From assembly GCA_034522075.1 (NCBI GenBank), contig JAXHLO010000006.1, positions 124,001-188,000 on the forward strand: a stretch of DNA of 64,000 nt, written 5' to 3'. Shown here in pieces: positions 47,145 to 55,408 of this stretch. Made by a program: the position numbers and the translations under genes. How positions within the stretch are numbered: the first letter of the stretch is position 1; each line of letters begins with the position of its first letter. The stretch comes from UBA7803 sp034522075. Its GTDB lineage: Bacteria > Pseudomonadota > Gammaproteobacteria > Pseudomonadales > Azotimanducaceae. A model generated the notes under the pieces. The model was not told the DNA's origin, did no database searches, and saw only the letters and a list, made by a program, of their open reading frames with translations.

Positions 47145-48100
47145 CCGTTGTGCTGATCACCAACGCCGCCACCGCCCGGGCGCGGCGCCACTACCCGGCA
47201 TTGCGCGACGCGCTGCCGGAATCCGCCACCCTGCAGCACCGGGTCACCGAGTCACCCGACGAGATGGACGGTCTGGTGGGCCACGCTGGCTGGCGCCCGG
47301 AAGATCTGCTGGTGATCAATGGCGGCGACGGCAGCGTGCAGCATGCTCTCAGCCTGCTGCTGGCTCACTGTCCCGTCGAACGCCTGCCGCGCATTGCCTG
47401 CCTGCCCGGCGGCAGCACCAACATGACCGCCTATGATGTGAACCGCCACCGCCGCTTCCACCACTGTGTGGCCAGCCTGCAACGGGCCGCAGCGCAGTTC
47501 GACGAAGGTGCCTGCGCAGCGCGGCCGGTGGTGCGGGTGGAAGCCGGCGAGCGTCCCATGCGCTGCGGTCTGTTCTTCGGCCTGGGCACGATCGTCCAGG
47601 GCATCGACTATTTCAAGACCCACGTACGCCACCGCGGCGGCGCGCAGGAGATGGGCGCCGGCGTGGCACTGGCCCGGGCGCTGTGGGGCATCGCCCGCAA
47701 TCAACCGCCGTTTTCCGAAGCGCTGCAGGTGCAATTGCACGCCCCCGGGCTGCTCCCGGGCGACGCCACCGATGGCGCTGTCACGGTCCGTCTGCTGTTC
47801 GCCACCAGCCTGGAACGGCTTTTCCTGGGCATGCGCCCCTATTGGGGCAGCGGCAGCGGAGCACTCAAAGCCACGCTGGTGGAGCGACGTGCCGAGCATC
47901 TGCTGCGCCGTATGCCGCGTCTGCTGCGCGGCCGGCCCGACCGACACATGATTCCCGCCGCCGGCTACCACAGCGCCCGCCTGGACGGCCTGGCCATGAC
48001 CTTCAGCGGCGCCTATACGCTGGATGGCGAACTGTTCCCCACGAGCGATGCTAGGATAGTCGTCAGCGCAACCGACCCCGTGAGATTCGTGCCGTTATGA
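47141..48100 (+). CDS. Lipid kinase of the diacylglycerol/sphingosine kinase family (ceramide-kinase-like)
   Basis: 319 residues. ATP-binding motif LLVINGGDGSVQHALS near residue 62 and CLPGGSTNMTAYD near 88 (the GGTxN element of the DAGK catalytic domain), followed by a beta-sandwich part with GLFFGLGTIVQGIDYF. Bacterial relatives (YegS, DgkB, and the Caulobacter ceramide kinase) phosphorylate a lipid hydroxyl. Given the SPT and acyltransferase genes nearby, ceramide is the likely substrate. Translationally coupled to both neighbours. Confidence 0.7.
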   Translation: MTVVLITNAATARARRHYPALRDALPESATLQHRVTESPDEMDGLVGHAGWRPEDLLVINGGDGSVQHALSLLLAHCPVERLPRIACLPGGSTNMTAYDVNRHRRFHHCVASLQRAAAQFDEGACAARPVVRVEAGERPMRCGLFFGLGTIVQGIDYFKTHVRHRGGAQEMGAGVALARALWGIARNQPPFSEALQVQLHAPGLLPGDATDGAVTVRLLFATSLERLFLGMRPYWGSGSGALKATLVERRAEHLLRRMPRLLRGRPDRHMIPAAGYHSARLDGLAMTFSGAYTLDGELFPTSDARIVVSATDPVRFVPL

Positions 48101-48900
48101 AGCAGGCACCCGACCCGCAAACCGACACCGGCAACCGAGCCAGACAGCGCCGCAAGGGCGTTCGCGGTCTTGTCATGCGAGCGGGCAAGCACACGCTGCG
48201 CAAGGTAGGCGAGTTCCAGGCCCGCCATTCCCGCGTGGCCACCACGCCGGTCCTGGACAACGGCGAGTTCCCCTGGACAGGCGAGCTGGAGGCCGGCTGG
48301 CGGACCATCCGCAGCGAGCTGGATGCCGTGCTGGAACGGCCCCAGGACATTCCGGCCTTCCATCAGCTTTCGCCGGACCAGCAGCGCATCTCCAAGGGCG
48401 ACAACTGGAAAACTTATGCCTTCCACGTCTACGGCAACCGGGTGGATGAGAACTGCCGCGCCTGTCCGGCCACGGCGGCATTGCTCGACCGCTTGCCGGG
48501 TCTGCAGAACGCCTGGTTCTCCATCCTGGCGCCGCGTTATCACATTCCGCCACACCGCGGCCCCACCCGGGCCGTGATCCGCTGTCACCTGGGTCTCAAG
48601 GTACCCGCCGACGCCGAAAACTGCTGGCTGCGCGTGGACGACGTGATCTGCCGCTGGCAGGAAGGACGCTGTCTGGTGTTCGACGATACCTACGAACACG
48701 AGGTGCGCAACGACACCGACGAAGTGCGTGTGGTCCTGTTTCTGGACTTCGACCGGCCCATGGACCTGCCGGGCCGGTTGCTCAACCGGCTGGTGGTAGG
48801 CGCCATCCGCACCAGCGCCTACGTCAAAGACCCGCTGCGCAATCTGGCGCGCTGGAATGCCGGCGTGCGCGACAGCCGGGCCGGGCCGCCGGACGGCTGA
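48097..48900 (+). CDS. Aspartyl/asparaginyl beta-hydroxylase-like dioxygenase
   Basis: 267 residues, Fe(II)/2-oxoglutarate oxygenase fold. The metal and cosubstrate region reads FSILAPRYHIPPHRGPTRAVIRCHLGLKVP (first His near 155), then FDDTYEHEVRNDTDEVRVVLFLDFDRP, with the second His in YEHEV and an Arg for 2-oxoglutarate. Family members hydroxylate Asp/Asn, but bacterial LpxO-type relatives hydroxylate lipid acyl chains. In this operon a lipid hydroxylase is a reasonable guess: it could add a hydroxyl to ceramide. Overlaps the kinase gene and is followed one base later by another gene. Confidence 0.68.
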   Translation: MKQAPDPQTDTGNRARQRRKGVRGLVMRAGKHTLRKVGEFQARHSRVATTPVLDNGEFPWTGELEAGWRTIRSELDAVLERPQDIPAFHQLSPDQQRISKGDNWKTYAFHVYGNRVDENCRACPATAALLDRLPGLQNAWFSILAPRYHIPPHRGPTRAVIRCHLGLKVPADAENCWLRVDDVICRWQEGRCLVFDDTYEHEVRNDTDEVRVVLFLDFDRPMDLPGRLLNRLVVGAIRTSAYVKDPLRNLARWNAGVRDSRAGPPDG

Positions 48901-48901
48901 C

Positions 48902-49852
48902 ATGGCTCAAGACGATGCCCTGTACAACCTGCTGCGGCGGCGGCTGGGTGAACTGTCACATCGGCAAGACCCTGCGGTAATGCGCCTGGTGGCGGAGCTC
49001 CGCCGCCGCTTCGGCGCCGACCTCGCCGCGGTGCTGCTGTACGGGTCGTACCTGCGCGGCAAACGGGACACATTACTGGACTTCTACGTGCTGCTGCACG
49101 ACGGTGCCGGCCTGCCGCGCTGGCAGGCTCTCGGCAACCGTCTGCTGCCGCCCAATGTCTATCACCTCGCCCTGCCGGCCGAGGACGGCGGTGAGGCGGT
49201 GCGGGCCAAATACGCCATCATGACTCTGAGTCAGTTCCAGCGGGCCATGGGCCGCTTTCACAGCTATTTCTGGTCACGCTTCACCCAACCTGCAGGCCTG
49301 GCCATGGCCGACGATGAACAGACCGTCGAACGTATTGTCAACGCGCTGGGCCGTGCCGTGCACGCCTTCGTCGGTGCCGCGGTGCCGGCCCTGGCGGAGC
49401 CGTTTTCCAGCAGAGAGTTATGGTGCCGCGGTCTTGCCCTGACCTACACCTGCGAGCTGCGCTCGGAGCCGCCGGCGGGCGCAGGCGCCCTCTACGAGCA
49501 CAACGCCGGCCATTTCGACGATCTGCTGGAAGCCTATGCCGCATGTCCCGCGGCGGCGGTCTCGCGAGCAGCAGACGGCCATTACGCGGCGCGGGCCGCC
49601 GACCTGATCACCCCGGCACCCGCCGGCTCGCGTCTGGCCTGGGCGGTCAGGCGCGTCCAGGGCAAGGCTCTGAGCGTGCTGCGCCTTGTCAAAGCGGCAG
49701 GCACGTTCGAAGACCCGCTGGATTATCTGCTGTGGAAAATCCGCCGTCATTCCGGCGTGTACATCGAACCCACCGAGCGGCAGCGGCGGTATCCGCTGAT
49801 CTTTGCCTGGGGATTGCTGTGGCGGCTGTACCGCTCAGGCGGTTTCCGTTAA
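48902..49852 (+). CDS. Nucleotidyltransferase-like protein, unknown
   Basis: 316 residues. Near 45 it reads LLYGSYLRGKRDTLLDFYVLL, matching the GSxxxG...D-x-D pattern of the polymerase-beta-type nucleotidyltransferase superfamily, with the last acidic pair as DFYV. No helicase, kinase or membrane segment is visible. The rest is helical with LWCRGLALTYTCELRSEPP. It is the last gene of the plus-strand operon and its final 18 bases overlap the last bases of serine palmitoyltransferase on the other strand. Function is inferred only from location: headgroup addition is possible. Confidence 0.5.
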   Translation: MAQDDALYNLLRRRLGELSHRQDPAVMRLVAELRRRFGADLAAVLLYGSYLRGKRDTLLDFYVLLHDGAGLPRWQALGNRLLPPNVYHLALPAEDGGEAVRAKYAIMTLSQFQRAMGRFHSYFWSRFTQPAGLAMADDEQTVERIVNALGRAVHAFVGAAVPALAEPFSSRELWCRGLALTYTCELRSEPPAGAGALYEHNAGHFDDLLEAYAACPAAAVSRAADGHYAARAADLITPAPAGSRLAWAVRRVQGKALSVLRLVKAAGTFEDPLDYLLWKIRRHSGVYIEPTERQRRYPLIFAWGLLWRLYRSGGFR

Positions 49853-51031
49853 TGCGACAGGAACCGCCTGGCTGAAGGCGGTGATGATGGCGTCGATCTG
49901 CTCGTCAGTGTGGGCGGCGCTGGCGCTGCAGCGCAGCAGACTGCTGCCGTCAGGCGATGCCGGCGGCAGCATGAGGTTGGTATAGACGCCCAGTTCCAGC
50001 AGGCGGCGCCAGCCGGCCAGCGCCTGATCCTTGGCAGCGAAGCGCACCGCCACGACGGGGCTGACCTGCGGCCCCAGACGCAAACCCAGATCGCCGAGCC
50101 CCTGGTACAGCGCCCGGGCGTTGCGCCAGACGCGGGCCTTGAGCTCCGGACGCCGGCGGATGTGCTGCAGAGCCACCCGGGTAGTGGCCACCACCGACGG
50201 GCACGGTGAAGCGGTGAAAATGTAGGGCCGGCTGGCAAAGCGAAAGCGGTTCAGCGCTTCGTGAGGGCTGACACAGTAGCCGCCGGTAGCGCCCAGGCTC
50301 TTGGAGAAGGTGCCCACGACGAAATCCACTTCCTGCAGCACGCCGGCTTCTTCCGCCACGCCCCGGCCGTGTTCCCCGTAGATACCCAGGGAATGGGCCT
50401 CGTCGACGAACAGGTAAGCGCCATAGCGGGCCTTGACCGCGGCCATCTCGGCCAGGGGCGCTTTGTCTCCCAGCACGCTGAACAAGCCCTCGGTAACCAC
50501 AAGCGCCCGGACGGCGCGCTCGCCCAGCCGGCGCAGCCGCTTGTCCAGACTGTCTGGATCGTTGTGCTTGAAGCGGTAGACGTCGGCGCCGCTCATGCGG
50601 CAGCCGTCGTACAGACTGGCATGGGCATCGGCATCGAGCAGCACACAGTCGCCGGGCTCGAGCAGTGCCGCCAGCGTGCCCAGATTGGCCGAATAGCCGG
50701 TGGAGAACACCATGGCGTAGGGCATGTCATGGAATTCAGCCAGCTCACGCTCGAGCGCAGCATGGCCCTGATAATTGCCGTTGGCCATGCGCGAGCCGGT
50801 GGTGCCGGTGCCGAACTCGGCCAGGGCCGCCTGGCCGGCGGCGATGCATTCCGGATCGAAGGTCAGGCCCAGATAGTTGTTGGTGCCGGCGAGAATGGTC
50901 GGGCGGCCGCCGATGATGGCCTCGGTGGCCGACACCAAGCGCTCCATCTCCACGCGAGTGGGGTCCGTGCCGTCGCCGCCAAGCTCCGCCTGGCGGGCGG
51001 CGAGCGCCTCGAATTTGTCCAGCAGATCCAT
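49835..51031 (-). CDS. spt: Serine palmitoyltransferase
   Basis: 398-residue PLP enzyme of the alpha-oxoamine synthase family that condenses acyl thioester and serine to 3-ketosphinganine. Opening MDLLDKFEALAARQAELGG; NNYLGLTFDPE; FGTGTTGSRMANGNYQGHAALERELAEF, the SPT-typical core near 75; DADAHASLYDGCRMSGADVYRFKHND, DEAHSLGIYGEHGRGVAEE and the PLP lysine in GTFSKSLGATGGYC near 245. Related KBL, BioF and HemA are alternatives by family; the linked ACP, acyl-AMP ligase and CerR-like gene strongly favour SPT. ATG 51031. Confidence 0.85.
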   Translation of the reverse strand: MDLLDKFEALAARQAELGGDGTDPTRVEMERLVSATEAIIGGRPTILAGTNNYLGLTFDPECIAAGQAALAEFGTGTTGSRMANGNYQGHAALERELAEFHDMPYAMVFSTGYSANLGTLAALLEPGDCVLLDADAHASLYDGCRMSGADVYRFKHNDPDSLDKRLRRLGERAVRALVVTEGLFSVLGDKAPLAEMAAVKARYGAYLFVDEAHSLGIYGEHGRGVAEEAGVLQEVDFVVGTFSKSLGATGGYCVSPHEALNRFRFASRPYIFTASPCPSVVATTRVALQHIRRRPELKARVWRNARALYQGLGDLGLRLGPQVSPVVAVRFAAKDQALAGWRRLLELGVYTNLMLPPASPDGSSLLRCSASAAHTDEQIDAIITAFSQAVPVALTETA

Positions 51032-51047
51032 GTCGATTCCGGGTTCT

Positions 51048-51311
51048 TCAGCGGAGATGACGCGCTACCACGGCTGCCAGCTCACTGATCGTATGCACGT
51101 TTGACAGGCTTTCCAGATCTATGGCGATGTCGTAGTGATCTTCCACCTCGACCACGAACTCCATGACCTGCACCGATTCGAGATCGAGATCGGCCACCAG
51201 ATCGGTGTCGCCGTTGAGCTCCGGCGCATGCTTGAGAAAGCCGGCGAGGATCCGGGTGATTTCACTTTCGATGTGGGCCACGTCGGCGTTCAAGGCGGAT
51301 ACATCTCCCAT
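51048..51311 (-). CDS. Acyl carrier protein
   Basis: 87 residues. The phosphopantetheine site is in LVADLDLESVQVMEFVVEVE, with Ser near residue 46 (D-L-E-S-V). Acidic helices flank it (YDIAIDLESLSNVHTISELAAVV). It likely carries the fatty acyl chain loaded by the acyl-AMP ligase and offered to serine palmitoyltransferase. Sits 16 bases from the SPT start, in the same operon. Confidence 0.85.
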   Translation of the reverse strand: MGDVSALNADVAHIESEITRILAGFLKHAPELNGDTDLVADLDLESVQVMEFVVEVEDHYDIAIDLESLSNVHTISELAAVVARHLR

Positions 51312-51329
51312 CGCTGCGCCCGGCGCCGG

Positions 51330-52277
51330 TCAGTCGAACAGCGTGGCGGCGCCGCGCTCCAAGCCGATCTCCGGCTGCCAGCCGGTGGCATGGCTGAACG
51401 GTGCATTATCACACAGCCAGCGCGGCTGCTGAAGCTCGCGTGCTTTGCCCGGCGTGAGCATGGGAGCGTAGCCGAGCATACCCGCGCACCACAGGTTCAA
51501 CGCCCCAGCCCCGCGCAGCAGGGCGGGGGGTACGGCGATCTCCCGCACCCGCCGCGACGACACAGCGGCGGCAATGTCCTGCCAGGAGTAGCCGCCCGGC
51601 CTGCCGTCATCGAGGGTGAAGGCCCGCTGGCTACAGGCCTCCGCCGGCGCCTGCAGCCAGGCAGCCACGGCCCGCACCAGGTCGTCCACATGAAGCAGCG
51701 CCAGCCGCTGATCGGGCGGCCCCGGGCGCAACACCAGCCCACGGCGGACCAGATTCAGCAGGGGGCGCATCTCCGTATCACCCGGCCCATACACGGCGGG
51801 CGGGCGCAGGATGGTCCAGTCACGAACGGCGGCTCGTTCCAGCAGTTCCTCGCCGCGGCGCTTACTGCGCGCATAATCCGACAGCTCCGGCCGGCTGGCC
51901 GCGAGGGAGGACAGCAGCAGCAGTCGCGGTCCCCGGCCGCCGGCGGAAGCCATGGGACCAGTGCGCGTCATGGCGTCAAGCGCGGCGCCTACACCATGGA
52001 CATTGGCCGGCAGAAAGTCGTCCAGGCACCGACCGCGCACGGTGCCGGCGCAATAGATGATGCCGCCGACCCCGGCCAGGGCGCTGCAGAGCACATCCGC
52101 ATCGGTGAGTTCGCCGACGTAGACGCGGCAGCGGGGGTCGAGGCCCGGCCGGCCGGCCGACGCCGGACGCACCAGAACGTGCACGCGGCGGCCGGCGTCG
52201 AGCAGATAGGACAACACGCGGCGGCCGATGAATCCGGTGGCGCCGGTGAGCAGAATCGGGGCGGAAGCGTCGCTCAA
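51330..52277 (-). CDS. NAD-dependent epimerase/dehydratase-family reductase (CerR-like)
   Basis: 315 residues, extended short-chain dehydrogenase. N-terminal nucleotide site ILLTGATGFIGRRVLSYLLDAG, LLLLSSLAASRPELSDYARSKRRGEELL with YxxxK near 160, and RPPAVYGPGD. In Caulobacter the equivalent gene reduces 3-keto-ceramide. Fits the pathway because SPT makes a ketone that must be reduced. Lies between ACP and acyl-AMP ligase. Confidence 0.7.
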   Translation of the reverse strand: MSDASAPILLTGATGFIGRRVLSYLLDAGRRVHVLVRPASAGRPGLDPRCRVYVGELTDADVLCSALAGVGGIIYCAGTVRGRCLDDFLPANVHGVGAALDAMTRTGPMASAGGRGPRLLLLSSLAASRPELSDYARSKRRGEELLERAAVRDWTILRPPAVYGPGDTEMRPLLNLVRRGLVLRPGPPDQRLALLHVDDLVRAVAAWLQAPAEACSQRAFTLDDGRPGGYSWQDIAAAVSSRRVREIAVPPALLRGAGALNLWCAGMLGYAPMLTPGKARELQQPRWLCDNAPFSHATGWQPEIGLERGAATLFD

Positions 52278-52291
52278 GGGCCCACGGCCCG

Positions 52292-54046
52292 TCAGCCGTT
52301 GGCCACCTGTGCATACCAGGCAGTCTGATCGAGTTCGACGCGCTCGAGAAAATCCTGCTTGGTGCGGGAACGGGCCAGCTTACCCGAGGAGGTTCGCGGC
52401 AACGTGCCCGGGGCTACCAGGTCGATGTAGGAGTGGATGCCGAAATGAGCGCGCACGGCACTTTCCAGCTCGGTCACCAGAGCCCGGCGTTTATCCGGAT
52501 CCCGTTCGCGGCATTCCACCACCAGCACGGCCAGATCGTCACCCATGGGCGACGGGGCCGCGAAGGCGGACACATTGCCGGGACGCACGCCGGGCAGATC
52601 GTCGGCCAGGTGCTCGAGATCCTGCGGCCAGATGTTGCGGCCGTTGATGATGATCACGTCTTTGCTGCGCGCGGTGACGAACAGCCGCTGGCCCACGCGA
52701 TAGCCGATATCGCCCGTATCCAGCCAGCCGTCGGCGCTGAGAACTTCCCCGGTGGCCTCCGGGTCGCGGAAGTAGCCGCGCATGACACTCGGGCCACGCA
52801 GGCACACGCGCCCGCAATGCCGGTCGGGCAGGTCGTTGCCGTCACTGTCGCGTATGGCGAACTCATAACTCGGCAGCACGGCACCGCAGTCGACGAACTC
52901 GAGGACGTCCTGAGGATCGACGCCGTCGGCACAGACGGGCTCGGCGAGCAATCTTTCCGCCATGCTGTGCTTGTACACCCGATCGACGCTGATACCGTCG
53001 CGCAGCGGGGCAAAGCTGACCGCCAGGGCGCATTCGGCCATGCCGTAACAGGGCACGTAACTGGCCGGATCGAACCCGGTGGAACGCAGCGCCCGGGCAA
53101 ACTCGGTGAGCGGTCTGGGCTGGATGCGCTCAGCACCCACACAGGCTGCCCGCCAGTGGGACAGATCGTAGCGCTCCATATCGGAAGGCCGCAGCCGACG
53201 GGCACACAGTGCATAACCGAACGGCGGGCTCGATGACACCGTACCCCGGTTTTCGGAGATGATCTTCAGCCACAGGCGCGGGCGCATGGCGAAGGTGCGC
53301 GGGCTGAGCAGATCCACCGACAACTGAGTGGCCATGGGCAGCAGCATGAAGCCCACCAGCCCCATGTCGTGATACAGAGGCAGCCAGGAGACGAAGCGGT
53401 CGTCGGCGTCGAGGCACAGGCCCTGCTCGGCAATCTCGCGCAGATTGTTCAGCACGGACGTCTGGGTGATCTCCACGCCGCGCGGAAAGCGGGTGCTGCC
53501 GGATGTGTATTGCAGGTATGCGGGCTCGTCGGCATCCAGGGGTTCTATGTCGCCGGCGGCTTCCGGCAATGCCTCGAACGCATCGAGAGTGCCGCTGGTG
53601 AGCCCGGGCAGACCCTCGGCCGCTTCACGCAGAAAGGCGATATGGCTGGAGGGCGCCACGGCAATGGCGGCGCCAGAACCTTCGAGCATTCTGCGCAACT
53701 GCGCCACATAGGCGTCGTGGGCACCGAGCTGCACGCCGGCCGGCAGGGCCACGGGGAGCAGACCAGCGTATTGCGCCGCAAAGAACACGCGGTGAAACAT
53801 GGGATCGGTCTCGGCCACAATGGCCACCCGATCGCCGCGGCGGGCGCCCGTGGACAGCAGCTTGCGGCCCAGGGACGGAGCCTCATCGCGAAGGGCGCGA
53901 TAGGTCAGAACGTGTTCCAGCTCCCCCCGGCCATCATAAAAATTGATGCCGGTCTCACCCTGAGCCGCATATTCGAGGGCCGCTACGAGATTGCCGAAAC
54001 CGGAGCTCTTAAAGCTCAAAGACGCATTCGTTGCCGTGCAAACCAA
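52292..54046 (-). CDS. Fatty acyl-AMP ligase
   Basis: 584 residues, ANL-superfamily enzyme. P-loop-like YTSGSTRFPRGVEITQTS near 180, LPLYHDMGLVGFMLLPMATQ, CYGMAECALAVSF near 355, GWLDTGDIGYRVGQRLFVTAR near 435 and KDVIIINGRNIWPQDLE. The FAAL type activates a fatty acid as its adenylate and hands it to an ACP, here presumably the one at 51048-51311. First gene of the minus-strand sphingolipid operon; promoter candidate about 60 bases upstream. Confidence 0.82.
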   Translation of the reverse strand: MVCTATNASLSFKSSGFGNLVAALEYAAQGETGINFYDGRGELEHVLTYRALRDEAPSLGRKLLSTGARRGDRVAIVAETDPMFHRVFFAAQYAGLLPVALPAGVQLGAHDAYVAQLRRMLEGSGAAIAVAPSSHIAFLREAAEGLPGLTSGTLDAFEALPEAAGDIEPLDADEPAYLQYTSGSTRFPRGVEITQTSVLNNLREIAEQGLCLDADDRFVSWLPLYHDMGLVGFMLLPMATQLSVDLLSPRTFAMRPRLWLKIISENRGTVSSSPPFGYALCARRLRPSDMERYDLSHWRAACVGAERIQPRPLTEFARALRSTGFDPASYVPCYGMAECALAVSFAPLRDGISVDRVYKHSMAERLLAEPVCADGVDPQDVLEFVDCGAVLPSYEFAIRDSDGNDLPDRHCGRVCLRGPSVMRGYFRDPEATGEVLSADGWLDTGDIGYRVGQRLFVTARSKDVIIINGRNIWPQDLEHLADDLPGVRPGNVSAFAAPSPMGDDLAVLVVECRERDPDKRRALVTELESAVRAHFGIHSYIDLVAPGTLPRTSSGKLARSRTKQDFLERVELDQTAWYAQVANG

Positions 54047-54368
54047 TCCTTGTATCTCCCAAAGACGTGAGATATGTCATCGGCCCCCCTTCCCCAGGCC
54101 AATCGCGCCGCGCGATTATAACCAACTGACGAACTCAATGTAGAGCACCCGGACACGGCGTCAACATCCTGATTTTTACGGAAATTTCCCCCGAACGCCA
54201 TACCCTGGGGCGAGCTCGGTGAAATATTCGGCCCGTTCTCATCGGCGCAGCCACAGCAAGCTGAACACATCCAGCCGACGAAAACGCAAACTCCGTTTGC
54301 AAACAACGAACAGGCAGGCGCGGGAAATCGCGTAAAAAGTACCTCGTTATTCACGACGAGGACGATTC
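54047..54368. other. Divergent intergenic region, AT-richer than its surroundings
   Basis: 322 bases between the acyl-AMP ligase (minus) and a lipoprotein gene (plus). It is less GC-rich than the coding DNA and has no ORF worth calling. On the minus strand there is a TATAAT at 54115-54120, which would place the start of transcription near 54107 and a leader of about 60 bases for the ligase; the -35 is weak. Confidence 0.45.
54115..54120 (-). promoter_or_regulatory. Candidate -10 element of the minus-strand sphingolipid operon
   Basis: Consensus TATAAT on the minus strand, 69 bases from the ligase ATG. The -35 position has no good match, so the promoter could need an activator. Confidence 0.35.
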
Positions 54369-54815
54369 ATGGGCTATCCGCAGATACGGTCGCTGTCCGG
54401 CTTCGGTTCGCACCTTCGTGCCGCAGTCGCGGTGGCAGGATGCGTGTTGCTGCTCGGCGGCTGCCAGTCCATGGACCGCGAGGAGATGACCTGGCAGATG
54501 CTGCATGCCATGGATGTGGCGCAGACCCTCAACGCTGCCAACGACCCCTGCTACAAAGAAGACGCCTGGCTGACCAAACGCCTGATCGGCGAACAGCCCA
54601 GCGACAGCGAGGTACTCGCGTGGGGCGTGGGTACGGCCGTCATTCATGCCTGGGTCAGCGGCAGTCTGGAAGACCGCGGCGCCCCGCGCTGGGTGCAGAA
54701 GCTCTGGGAGCTGGGCACCCTGGGTCACACCTCGTATGCTATCGGCAGCAATCACGAGGCAGGGGTGCGGCCGTTCGGCAGCAACCGCGAGGTGGGCGGC
54801 TGTTATCGGCGCTGA
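54369..54815 (+). CDS. Small lipoprotein, unknown
   Basis: 148 residues. Lipoprotein signal AAVAVAGCVLLLGGC with Cys near residue 36. The mature part is helical with DAWLTKRLIGEQPSDSEVLAWGVGTAVIHAWVSG and ends HEAGVRPFGSNREVGGCYRR. It is transcribed away from the acyl-AMP ligase and could be part of the envelope lipid system, but no family is recognised. Confidence 0.65.
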   Translation: MGYPQIRSLSGFGSHLRAAVAVAGCVLLLGGCQSMDREEMTWQMLHAMDVAQTLNAANDPCYKEDAWLTKRLIGEQPSDSEVLAWGVGTAVIHAWVSGSLEDRGAPRWVQKLWELGTLGHTSYAIGSNHEAGVRPFGSNREVGGCYRR

Positions 54816-54860
54816 CGTGCGGGCGCCCATCTGCCGGCGACGCCATAGCCGGACCGGTCA

Positions 54861-55385
54861 ATGCCCGAATACTTCGAGACCTTCGACGACGACGACAACC
54901 CCACCGGACTGGTCGCCCGTAACGAGGTTCACGCCCGCGGGCTGTGGCACCGCTCAGCCCACGTCTTTCTGTTCACGTCTGACCATGAGTTGTACGTTCA
55001 ACGGCGCGCTGCCGACAAGGATCTCTACCCGGGACGCTGGGATTTCAGCGTCGGCGAACACCTGAAACCCGGGGAAACCTATCTGGCCGGCGCTCAGCGC
55101 GGGCTGGCCGAGGAACTCGGCGTCAGCGGCGTGGCGCTGCAGCCGATCGGCACGCTGCACCGCGCGACCAACCGGATCCCGGAGCTCGGCGTGGCGGACC
55201 GGGAGATCCAGCAGGCCTTCAGCGGCTGCTACGACGGCCCCGTGCGGCCCGACCGTGAAGAAGTGGCCGAGGTGACTTTCCTGCCCGTGGACGCGTTGCG
55301 CCGTTGGATGGCGCGCTCGCCGGAAGCGTTCACGCCGTGGTTCCTGGACGAAGTCACCCGCCTGGGACTGCTGCGGCCAGCCTGA
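54861..55385 (+). CDS. NUDIX hydrolase
   Basis: 174 residues. FFETFDDDDNPTGLVARNEVHARG and SAHVFLFTSDHELYVQRRAADKDLYPGRWD precede the NUDIX-box region GEHLKPGETYLAGAQRGLAEELGV. This differs from the strict GX5EX7REUXEEXGU box at two places: Glu where the first Gly stands, and Gly for the Glu of RE. The N-terminal layout resembles isopentenyl-diphosphate-isomerase-like YfcD proteins. Substrate unknown. Confidence 0.8.
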   Translation: MPEYFETFDDDDNPTGLVARNEVHARGLWHRSAHVFLFTSDHELYVQRRAADKDLYPGRWDFSVGEHLKPGETYLAGAQRGLAEELGVSGVALQPIGTLHRATNRIPELGVADREIQQAFSGCYDGPVRPDREEVAEVTFLPVDALRRWMARSPEAFTPWFLDEVTRLGLLRPA

Positions 55386-55408
55386 TCGTGCGCCCCGGCG
55401 GGGGCGTA

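Noticed and set aside
49835..51031. 8-amino-7-oxononanoate synthase (BioF) or KBL
   Set aside because: Same family, but the neighbours (ACP, acyl-AMP ligase, CerR-like gene) fit SPT and no biotin or threonine genes are nearby.
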